Assembly (NCBI GenBank): GCA_902826165.1
Contig: CADEDV010000013.1
Coordinates: forward strand, 1 to 64,000
Length of the DNA stretch: 64,000 bases
Direction of reading: 5' to 3'
Source of the DNA: an uncultured Bacteroidota bacterium
GTDB lineage: Bacteria > Bacteroidota > Bacteroidia > Chitinophagales > Chitinophagaceae
The notes below the pieces were generated by a model. That model ran no database searches and had not been told where the DNA came from. It worked only from the letters and a program-made list of their open reading frames with translations. This document shows, piece after piece, positions 17,172 to 25,109 of the stretch. Position 1 is the stretch's first letter. Each line of letters begins with the position of its first letter. The translations under genes and the position numbers were made by a program.

Positions 17172-19730
17172 ATGAAAAAATCACTAACGATCATCGCTTG
17201 CCTGTTGCTGTTTGTTGTTTCAAACAGCCAATCGACTATTGAAACAAAAGCCTCGGAAAATTCATTTTTGCTTGGCAATACGATCATATGTGTAACTCCT
17301 GAAGATCATGCCCTGGTTCAATTGGCAGCAGGATTTCTGCAAAAAGATATCGAAGCGGTAACCGGAAAATTACCCGCCTTATCCGCAACAATACCTTCAA
17401 CTGCAACTACCGTTATCATTATTGGTTCGTTGGAAAAATCAGCACTCATACAGTCCCTCGCCAGGAGTAATAAGCTTAAATCCTCTTTTATAAAAAATAA
17501 ATGGGAGGCTTATACTATACAAACGATCAGTAACCCGTTTAAAGGAATTTCAAATGCGATAGTTATTGCCGGCAGCGACAGAAGGGGAACTGCTTATGGT
17601 GTTTTTGAATTGTCTAAACAACTGGGTGTATCACCCTGGTATTGGTGGGCCGATGTGCCGGTGAAAAAGAAAGAAGCTGTTTATATAAAGAAAAATGCTG
17701 TTGTCAGCGATTTGCCGAAAGTAAAATACCGGGGCATTTTTATCAATGATGAAGCTCCTGCCCTTTCCAACTGGAGCAGGGAGAAATTTGGCGGTTTCAA
17801 TCATAAATTCTACGAAAAGGTTTTTGAACTCATCCTGCGGTTGAAAGGCAACTATATATGGCCTGCCATGTGGGGCAATGCCTTCTATTACGATGACTCC
17901 TTAAATATCAAATCGGCAGATGAGTATGGAATTGTCATCGGAACATCGCACCACGAACCATTAATGCGGGCACACGAAGAATGGAAATACTACGGGAAGG
18001 GGCGCAAATGGAACTATGATAGTACAGAAGCAGGATTGAAAGAATTCTGGAAAGGCGGAATGGAAAGGGCCTGGAATGAAAAAATTGTGAGTGTGGGGAT
18101 GAGAGGTGATGGCGATGAGCCGATGTCAAGAGAAACAGCAACCGCTTTGCTGGAAAGAATTGTAAAAGACCAGCGGCAGATCATTGAAGAAGTGACACAG
18201 CAACCCGCCAGCAAAACACCCCAGCTCTGGGCCTTATACAAAGAAGTACAGGACTACTATGATAAAGGCATGCGGGTACCCGACGATATCACCCTGCTTT
18301 TATGCGATGATAACTGGGGTAATATCCGAAAACTGCCAAAGCTTACTGATCCACCCAGGAAAGGCGGGTATGGTATTTATTATCATTTTGATTATGTGGG
18401 TGGCCCCCGTAATTATAAATGGCTCAACACAAACCCCATTCCCCGGATATGGGAGCAAATGCACCTGGCCTGGGAATACCATGCAAGGCAGATATGGATC
18501 GTGAATGTAGGAGATATCAAGCCCATGGAATTCCCGATCTCTTTTTTCTTAGACTATGCCTGGAACCCGGAGAAAATCAGTGCTGAACAGCTACAGAAAT
18601 ATACCGAACAATGGGCTGCTGCACAATTTGGAAGCACCCACTCCAAAGAAATTGCAGGTATCCTTGCAAACTATGCAAAATATAATGGAAGAAGAAAACC
18701 TGAACTCCTTGATGCAAATACCTACAGCTTTAATTACAATGAATGGGCCACCGTCGTAAAAGAATATAATGAGCTGTTCAAAAAAGCGGAGGAGATAAAC
18801 AACCTTTTACCGGCTGAATACAAGGATGCTTACTTCCAGTTGGTATTACATCCCGTGAAAGCCTGTGCCAACCTGAATGAAATGTATTATCATGTTGCCC
18901 TGAACAAAGAAGCTTATAAAAATAAGTATGCCGAAGCAAATGTCTATGCGGACAAGGTGAAACAGCTTTACGCAAATGATTCGTTGATCACCCTTGCATA
19001 TCATCAACTGAATAATGGAAAATGGAACCACATGATGAGCCAGACGCATATTGGTTATACCTACTGGCAACAGCCTTCCAGGCAACGGGTGCCTGAAGCG
19101 AAATATGTACCGGCAGATTCGATCATACAAAAGAAGAATTTTGGATTGACGGATGTTATGCGGGTAAAAATGTCCGAACACATTACAGGGAATGCCTTTT
19201 ACCAGGATGAAGAAAGAGGTGTCTCCATCGAAGCAGATCACTTTACTAAAGCCATTAACACGAATGGCATCACCTGGAAAGTTCTTCCCGATCATGGAAG
19301 AACGGGATCAGCTGTTACTCCTTTCCCGGTTACAATCAAAGAGCAACAACCCGGCAGGAATGCTCCGCATCTTGAATATGAAATTTACACGTACAGTGCA
19401 GGGGAATTTACAATCAATGCCTACTTCTCCCCTACCCTGAACTTTCATAATAACACAGAGGGGCTGCGATATGCCATATCTGTGGACGATGAAACTCCAC
19501 AGATCATTAGTATTAATAAAGAAGATAAGAACAGCATAAGTGGTATCTGGAATAAATGGGTAGCTGAAAGTATTATCATTAAATCAAGCAAACATAATAT
19601 CCTGCAACCGGGAAAACACACGGTAAAATACTGGGTGGTGAGTCCTGCTGTGGTATTACAAAAAATAGTGTTGGACTTTGGCGGCAATAAGCCAAGTTAT
19701 CTCGGGCCACCGGAGACAATTAAGGAATAG
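17172..19730 (+). CDS. GH115 alpha-glucuronidase
   Basis: GH115 enzymes remove (4-O-methyl)glucuronic acid from internal as well as terminal xylose residues, complementing GH67. A signal peptide ends near VVSNSQS. The 852 residues show the family's N-terminal domain, then the catalytic barrel with KYRGIFINDEAPALSNW, NYIWPAMWGNAFYYDD, GMRGDGDEPMS, LLCDDNWGNIRKLP and GGYGIYYHFDYVGGPRNYKW, a helical bundle, and a C-terminal beta-sandwich (about residues 670-850). It starts nine bases after the SDR gene. Having both GH67 and GH115 in one operon implies attack on both intact glucuronoxylan chains and short oligomers. Confidence 0.95.
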   Translation: MKKSLTIIACLLLFVVSNSQSTIETKASENSFLLGNTIICVTPEDHALVQLAAGFLQKDIEAVTGKLPALSATIPSTATTVIIIGSLEKSALIQSLARSNKLKSSFIKNKWEAYTIQTISNPFKGISNAIVIAGSDRRGTAYGVFELSKQLGVSPWYWWADVPVKKKEAVYIKKNAVVSDLPKVKYRGIFINDEAPALSNWSREKFGGFNHKFYEKVFELILRLKGNYIWPAMWGNAFYYDDSLNIKSADEYGIVIGTSHHEPLMRAHEEWKYYGKGRKWNYDSTEAGLKEFWKGGMERAWNEKIVSVGMRGDGDEPMSRETATALLERIVKDQRQIIEEVTQQPASKTPQLWALYKEVQDYYDKGMRVPDDITLLLCDDNWGNIRKLPKLTDPPRKGGYGIYYHFDYVGGPRNYKWLNTNPIPRIWEQMHLAWEYHARQIWIVNVGDIKPMEFPISFFLDYAWNPEKISAEQLQKYTEQWAAAQFGSTHSKEIAGILANYAKYNGRRKPELLDANTYSFNYNEWATVVKEYNELFKKAEEINNLLPAEYKDAYFQLVLHPVKACANLNEMYYHVALNKEAYKNKYAEANVYADKVKQLYANDSLITLAYHQLNNGKWNHMMSQTHIGYTYWQQPSRQRVPEAKYVPADSIIQKKNFGLTDVMRVKMSEHITGNAFYQDEERGVSIEADHFTKAINTNGITWKVLPDHGRTGSAVTPFPVTIKEQQPGRNAPHLEYEIYTYSAGEFTINAYFSPTLNFHNNTEGLRYAISVDDETPQIISINKEDKNSISGIWNKWVAESIIIKSSKHNILQPGKHTVKYWVVSPAVVLQKIVLDFGGNKPSYLGPPETIKE

Positions 19731-19743
19731 AAAAAATAAAATT

Positions 19744-20886
19744 ATGATACGAAAAACATTTGTACCGGTAGTATGTGCCATTAGTTTACTGGTAGCAGCT
19801 TGTTCCGGCAGTCAAAAGAATTCGGCATCACCGGATATGCCGTCCCTAAAAACCGTGTTTAAAGATGATTTTGCAATTGGCACGGCTTTAAATGCAGAAC
19901 AGATCGAAGAAAAGGATCCTAAAGCAGCCGTACTGGTTCCTCAACAATTCAATATGGCAACGCCGGAAAACATCATGAAGGCCGAGGTCATTCACCCGCA
20001 ATGGGGTACTTATAATTTCGACCTGGCTGATAAAATGATCGAATACGGGAAGAAACATAATATAAAGATCAACGGGCACACATTGATCTGGCATAGCCAG
20101 TTGCCAGCTTTTGCCCGCCAAATTCAAAGCGTTGACTCCTTCAAAACTTTCTTCACTGATCATATTAATACTGTAGCCGGCCGCTACAGCGGAAAGATAT
20201 TCTCCTGGGATGTGGTGAATGAAGCATTGAATGAAGATGGCACTATGCGTAAATCAGTTTTCCTGAATAAAATGGGTGATAATTTTGTAACGGAAGCATT
20301 CCGGCTGGCAGCTGCGGCCTCTCCCAACACAGAATTATATTATAATGATTATAACAATGAACAACCGGCTAAACGGGCAGGCTGCATTGCACTGATCAAA
20401 AAAGTACAGGCTGCTGGTGTTCGTATTGACGGCGTGGGCATACAGGGTCACTGGCATGTGGGTAAAGTACCGTTGAAAGATATTGAAGAAAGTATTCTTC
20501 AATATTCCGCATTGGGTTTAAAAGTAATGTTCACCGAACTGGATATTGAAGTGTTGCCCCGTAATTTCCAGGGCGCCGATGTAAATCAGCGGATGAAAAG
20601 TGACCCATCGTTAAACCCCTACGTAAATGGATTGCCGGATAGTGTTCAACAACAATTAGCTAAAGACTACCAGGCCTTGTTCAATCTTTTTTTAAAGCAT
20701 AAGGATAAAATCACCCGGGTAACTTTCTGGGGAGTGAATGACGGACAAAGCTGGTTGAATGGCTGGCCGGTAAGAGGCAGAACAAACTATCCTTTATTAT
20801 TTGACCGGCAGTTTATGCCAAAACCGGCCTTCTATAAAGTAATAGAAGCCAAGAAGGATTTTGCTAATACCAAAAAAGGGTTCTGA
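19744..20886 (+). CDS. GH10 endo-1,4-beta-xylanase, lipoprotein (1)
   Basis: This enzyme cleaves internal beta-1,4-xylosidic bonds (EC 3.2.1.8). The start is set at 19744 (MIRKTFVPVV), where a lipoprotein signal begins (ISLLVAAC); the upstream in-frame extension overlaps the GH115 stop. The single GH10 barrel carries the acid/base Glu160 in WDVVNEALNED and the nucleophile Glu265 in MFTELDIEVLP, with NGHTLIWHSQLP and VTFWGVNDGQSWLN also diagnostic. No carbohydrate-binding module is present, so it probably acts on oligomers already at the cell. A second GH10 lies at 39280. Confidence 0.96.
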   Translation: MIRKTFVPVVCAISLLVAACSGSQKNSASPDMPSLKTVFKDDFAIGTALNAEQIEEKDPKAAVLVPQQFNMATPENIMKAEVIHPQWGTYNFDLADKMIEYGKKHNIKINGHTLIWHSQLPAFARQIQSVDSFKTFFTDHINTVAGRYSGKIFSWDVVNEALNEDGTMRKSVFLNKMGDNFVTEAFRLAAAASPNTELYYNDYNNEQPAKRAGCIALIKKVQAAGVRIDGVGIQGHWHVGKVPLKDIEESILQYSALGLKVMFTELDIEVLPRNFQGADVNQRMKSDPSLNPYVNGLPDSVQQQLAKDYQALFNLFLKHKDKITRVTFWGVNDGQSWLNGWPVRGRTNYPLLFDRQFMPKPAFYKVIEAKKDFANTKKGF

Positions 20887-20908
20887 TATATTTTAAACTA
20901 ATAGCAAC

Positions 20909-22363
20909 ATGAGCAACAGCACATCCCAGAAATTGTCGGTACTTGAAAAAACTGGTTATAGTTTGGGCGATCTTGCAGCTAACCTCGTATTTCAAACGCT
21001 TGTTACCTACCTGGCTTACTTCTATACAGATATTTATGGATTGAAGACGAGTGACGCTTCTGCCATCATATTAACGGTAGGTCTTATTGCTGCATTTGGC
21101 TTCAATCCTATCATCGGAGCTATTGCAGACAGAACAGTTTCAAGATGGGGAAAATTCAGGCCCTGGATATTATTCACAGCAATTCCGCTAGGAGTTATTG
21201 CCCTGTTGGCATTCACCACTCCTGATTTTTCTTACAAAGGAAAAATGATCTATGCAGTGGTTACATACACCCTGCTCCTGTTGCTTTATGCGGCAAACAA
21301 CCTCCCATATTCTGCACTAAGCGGTGTGTTAACCGGTGATATGAAAGAACGCAATAGTATGTCATCATATCGTTTTGTTGCAGTTATGTTTGCTCAGTTC
21401 TTCGTACAGGTATTCATGTATGCAATAATAAAATCGGCTGGAGGTGGCAGCAAGCCCGAACAAATGTCTGTCGGAATGGAAAAGGTTTTTACCTGGCTAT
21501 CTATTATAGGCACAATTATGCTGATCATTACATTCCTGACCACCAAAGAACGGATCGTTCCAAAACCAGAACAAAAATCTACTATAGGACAGGACTTAAA
21601 GGATCTTGGAAAGAACAAGCCCTGGGTCATTATGCTGGTGCTAACGCTCCTGGTTTTTATAACATTGGCCATGAAGGGCGGATCTTATGTTTATTATTTT
21701 GAAAATTATGTTGATAAGGAAAGTCTCGCTAAACTGATCAGCCCTGTACTGAACGGGTTTTCCAATGCAGGCATTAATTTTTTTGGTGAAGATCCTGTAT
21801 CCGCAGGCTTAGGCTTATTTAATGCCGGCGGAATTATTTGTATGATCATCGGTATTACACTTTCCAAGCCCCTTGCTGATAAATATGGGAAGAGAGATGT
21901 GTTTAGAATAGCGTTAGTAATTTCAACACTATTTATTATTCTATTTTATTTTTTCCCTCCTCAGTCAGTAGGATTAATGTTCATCTCACAAATCTTACAC
22001 GGATTCTTCTATGGTATTACTATACCCCTGTTATGGGCAATGATTGCTGATGTGGCTGATTACAGTGAGTGGAGAAATAACCGTCGTGCAACAGCTATCA
22101 TTTTTTCTGCCATGATGGTAGGATTAAAAGCAGGTTTAACGATCGGGAGTTCTTTGCTGACCTGGCTACTGGGATTGTATAACTATATCCCTAATAATAC
22201 AATGGGCCAAACAGCAACTGCTATACAGGGTACAAAAATGCTGGTAAGCATTTACCCCGCCGTCCCTTTCCTGGTTGGCGCCGGTTTATTGTTCTTTTAT
22301 GAGATCAATAAAAAAATGGAAGCCCAGATTGAAAGTGATTTAAATGCGAGACGTACAAAATAA
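20909..22363 (+). CDS. GPH-family sugar:cation symporter (xyloside transporter type)
   Basis: This 484-residue inner-membrane transporter of the glycoside-pentoside-hexuronide family has about 12 hydrophobic segments. It begins KTGYSLGDLAANLVFQTLVTYLAYFYTDIYG and contains DRTVSRWGKFRPWILF, the family signature after helix 2, and DVADYSEWRNNRRATAIIFSA in the second half. Its place between xylanase and GH43 genes suggests uptake of xylose or short xylo-oligosaccharides (XynT/XylP-like); hexuronide uptake is the alternative. It is followed after 23 bases by a GH43 without signal peptide, which would act on the imported product. Confidence 0.9.
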   Translation: MSNSTSQKLSVLEKTGYSLGDLAANLVFQTLVTYLAYFYTDIYGLKTSDASAIILTVGLIAAFGFNPIIGAIADRTVSRWGKFRPWILFTAIPLGVIALLAFTTPDFSYKGKMIYAVVTYTLLLLLYAANNLPYSALSGVLTGDMKERNSMSSYRFVAVMFAQFFVQVFMYAIIKSAGGGSKPEQMSVGMEKVFTWLSIIGTIMLIITFLTTKERIVPKPEQKSTIGQDLKDLGKNKPWVIMLVLTLLVFITLAMKGGSYVYYFENYVDKESLAKLISPVLNGFSNAGINFFGEDPVSAGLGLFNAGGIICMIIGITLSKPLADKYGKRDVFRIALVISTLFIILFYFFPPQSVGLMFISQILHGFFYGITIPLLWAMIADVADYSEWRNNRRATAIIFSAMMVGLKAGLTIGSSLLTWLLGLYNYIPNNTMGQTATAIQGTKMLVSIYPAVPFLVGAGLLFFYEINKKMEAQIESDLNARRTK

Positions 22364-22386
22364 TAGTATCACATAATAAGTAACAG

Positions 22387-23424
22387 ATGCCCGAAGAGAA
22401 TATAGCCCATATCAATTTCGACGATCTGAACAATCGAGCCATTTCCACACCATTGGTAAAACACATCTATACTGCCGATCCATCAGCACATGTGTTTAAT
22501 GGAAAAATCTATATCTATCCCTCACACGATATAGATGCTGGCGACGCCTTTGATGACCTGGGAAGCCATTTTGCGATGGAAGATTATCATGTCATTTCCA
22601 TGGACTCCCCGCAAAGCGAAGCCGTTGATCATGGCATAGCCCTGCATGTGAATGATGTCCCCTGGGCCGAAAAACAGATGTGGGCACCCGATGCTGCAGA
22701 AAAAGATGGCACTTATTATTTATTCTTTCCCGCAAAAGGACATGATGGTATCTTTCGGATTGGCGTGGCCACCAGTGCTTCTCCTGTTGGCCCTTTTACC
22801 CCACAGCCGGATGCAATTAAAAACAGTTTTTCGATAGATCCTGCCGTTTTTAAAGATGATGACGGTAGTTATTATATGTATTTCGGCGGCATCTGGGGCG
22901 GCCAGTTACAGCGATGGAGAACCGGAATATTTAATGCAGAGCAACCAGAAAGTCCCTTTGCCTTCTTGCCGGGAGCAAGTGAACCGGCCTTGTGTGCAAA
23001 GGTTGCCAAACTGAGTAACGACTTATCAGCGTTTGCAGAAGAACCGAAAGACATAGTAATACTTGATGAAAACGATCAACCTCTTTTACAGGGAGATACT
23101 GACAGAAGATTCTTTGAAGCCAGCTGGATGCATACATACAAGGACAAATATTATTTCTCCTACTCCACCGGTGATACTCATTTTCTCTGCTATGCAATTG
23201 GTGATAATCCTTGCGGGCCTTTCCGATATGCAGGAAGAATTTTAGAGCCGGTGGTCGGCTGGACATCGCATCATTCGATTTGTGAATTTGAAGGCAAGTG
23301 GTACTTATTTTACCACGACAGCAGTATGAGTAAAGGAGTAACTCATTTACGGAGTATCAAGGTTACGGAACTGACCTACGATGAAAATGGTCATATACAA
23401 ACAATCAAACCATACAAAGACTAA
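22387..23424 (+). CDS. GH43 beta-xylosidase/arabinofuranosidase, cytoplasmic
   Basis: This 345-residue five-bladed beta-propeller hydrolase has no signal peptide. The three invariant acids are visible: base Asp31 (YTADPSAHVF), modulator Asp151 (SIDPAVF) and acid Glu244 (FFEASWMH). Other markers are KQMWAPDAAEKDGTYYLFFPA and the terminal SKGVTHLRSIKV. The sequence type resembles single-domain GH43 subfamily 1 enzymes that act on xylo-oligosaccharides, some with arabinosidase activity. Being cytoplasmic and next to the symporter, it probably completes the breakdown of imported oligomers. Confidence 0.9.
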   Translation: MPEENIAHINFDDLNNRAISTPLVKHIYTADPSAHVFNGKIYIYPSHDIDAGDAFDDLGSHFAMEDYHVISMDSPQSEAVDHGIALHVNDVPWAEKQMWAPDAAEKDGTYYLFFPAKGHDGIFRIGVATSASPVGPFTPQPDAIKNSFSIDPAVFKDDDGSYYMYFGGIWGGQLQRWRTGIFNAEQPESPFAFLPGASEPALCAKVAKLSNDLSAFAEEPKDIVILDENDQPLLQGDTDRRFFEASWMHTYKDKYYFSYSTGDTHFLCYAIGDNPCGPFRYAGRILEPVVGWTSHHSICEFEGKWYLFYHDSSMSKGVTHLRSIKVTELTYDENGHIQTIKPYKD

Positions 23425-23442
23425 CCGGTTAAAACGAAAGGC

Positions 23443-25092
23443 ATGGCAAAGAAATTTTTTTTCTTTTTACTGGTATCTTCATTATTGATCACTGCCAGGT
23501 CACAATCATTTCAAAACCCCATATTAGCGGGCTATTATCCTGACCCCAGCATTTGCCGTGCTGGAGATGACTATTATATCATCAACTCCTCCTTTGCTCA
23601 CTATCCCGGGATTCCAGTCTTTCATAGTAAAGACCTGCTTAACTGGCAACTGATCAGCTATGCCATGAACCGGCCTTCACAACTGGCTCTTGAAGGTTCC
23701 GGAATATCAAGGGGTTTATTTGCCCCTGCGATCAGTTATCATAACGGCACTTTTTATATTGTTTGCACAGAAGTAAGTAAACTGGGTAATTTTATTATTA
23801 CTGCCAAAGACCCTAAAGGCCCCTGGAGCGACCCGGTAAAACTTCCGCAGGTAAATGGCATTGATCCTTCTTTGTTTTTTGACGATAACGGTAAAGCCTA
23901 TGTTGTCTATAACAGTATACCACCTGATAATAAAACATTGTGGAACGGACACCGTACCATCCGTATGTATGAACTTGATCCCGTCAACCTGAAAGTGATA
24001 GGTGAAGAAAAACTACTGGTAAATGGAGGTACAGATATTTCGAAAAAACCTGTCTGGATCGAAGGACCACATATTTATAAAAAAGATGGCTGGTATATTC
24101 TTATGTGTGCGGAAGGCGGAACAGGGTATAACCATTCCGAAGTGGTATTCAGAAGCAAATCAATAGAAGGTCCTTATATCCCGTATGATAAAAACCCGAT
24201 ACTGACACAACGCCACCTGGATTCAAACAGGAAGAATCCAATTACCACCACCGGTCATGCTGATATTGTTGAGGATAAGGATGGTAACTGGTGGGGCATC
24301 TTCCTGGGCTGCAGACCCTATGAAGGCGATTATTATAATACGGGCAGGGAAACCTTCATGGCACCTGTCAAATGGGTGGATGGCTGGCCCGTATTTGACC
24401 TCGGAGGTGATGAAGTAAAATACAGTTACCCGATCAATGCCACAGGAAATAAAACGGCTGAAAAATTCAATGGCAATTATTTGTTCAAGGACAATTTCAA
24501 TAACAGTAATCTTAATCTTCGTTACCAGTTCCTGAGAACAGTAACAGAAGACTGGTATGATCTTTCGGTTAATAAAGGGAAGCTGACCATCAACCTGCGG
24601 AAGGAAACCTGTAGCGGACGCTCCAACCCTTCTTTTATCGGGTTCCACCAACCTCATTTAAAAGGGTATGCAGCTACAGCTATGCAATTCAATCCAGCAG
24701 CTGAAAACGAAAAAGCAGGACTCATTGTTTTTCAAAATGAACGTCACTTTTATTACTTGTGTCAATCTGTTGCTGATGGCAAACCGGTTGTGCAACTGTA
24801 TAAAGACAGTATCCTGGTAACAAGTATCCCGGTAAATATAAAGAAGAATAAAAATATTTGTTTCAAGATTGAAGCCAGCAATGATAAATATTCTTTTTAC
24901 TACTCCATCCAAAAAAACAAATGGAATGCTGTACTGGAAAATATGGATGGAAAGTTTCTGAGTACGAAAGAGGCGGGTGGATTTGTAGGCTGCCTGTATG
25001 CATTGTATGCTACTTCAAATGGAATTGGCTCTGCTAATAAAGCAAGCTATGAGTGGTTTGAAGTAAAGAATGCCGACGACGTTTATAAGTAA
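23443..25092 (+). CDS. GH43 beta-xylosidase with C-terminal beta-sandwich, secreted
   Basis: This is a 549-residue periplasmic or surface hydrolase; the signal peptide ends around TARSQS. The GH43 propeller (about residues 23-330) has Asp34 (YYPDPSI), Asp141 (GIDPSLF) and Glu207 (WIEGPHIY). Residues about 345-545 form the beta-sandwich domain common in GH43 subfamily 12-like xylosidases and arabinofuranosidases (DNFNNSNLNLRYQFLRT opening). It differs from the upstream GH43 in location and architecture, so the two work in different compartments. Xylosidase versus arabinofuranosidase activity cannot be decided from sequence alone. Confidence 0.9.
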   Translation: MAKKFFFFLLVSSLLITARSQSFQNPILAGYYPDPSICRAGDDYYIINSSFAHYPGIPVFHSKDLLNWQLISYAMNRPSQLALEGSGISRGLFAPAISYHNGTFYIVCTEVSKLGNFIITAKDPKGPWSDPVKLPQVNGIDPSLFFDDNGKAYVVYNSIPPDNKTLWNGHRTIRMYELDPVNLKVIGEEKLLVNGGTDISKKPVWIEGPHIYKKDGWYILMCAEGGTGYNHSEVVFRSKSIEGPYIPYDKNPILTQRHLDSNRKNPITTTGHADIVEDKDGNWWGIFLGCRPYEGDYYNTGRETFMAPVKWVDGWPVFDLGGDEVKYSYPINATGNKTAEKFNGNYLFKDNFNNSNLNLRYQFLRTVTEDWYDLSVNKGKLTINLRKETCSGRSNPSFIGFHQPHLKGYAATAMQFNPAAENEKAGLIVFQNERHFYYLCQSVADGKPVVQLYKDSILVTSIPVNIKKNKNICFKIEASNDKYSFYYSIQKNKWNAVLENMDGKFLSTKEAGGFVGCLYALYATSNGIGSANKASYEWFEVKNADDVYK

Positions 25093-25109
25093 CTCTTATC
25101 AATAACAGT

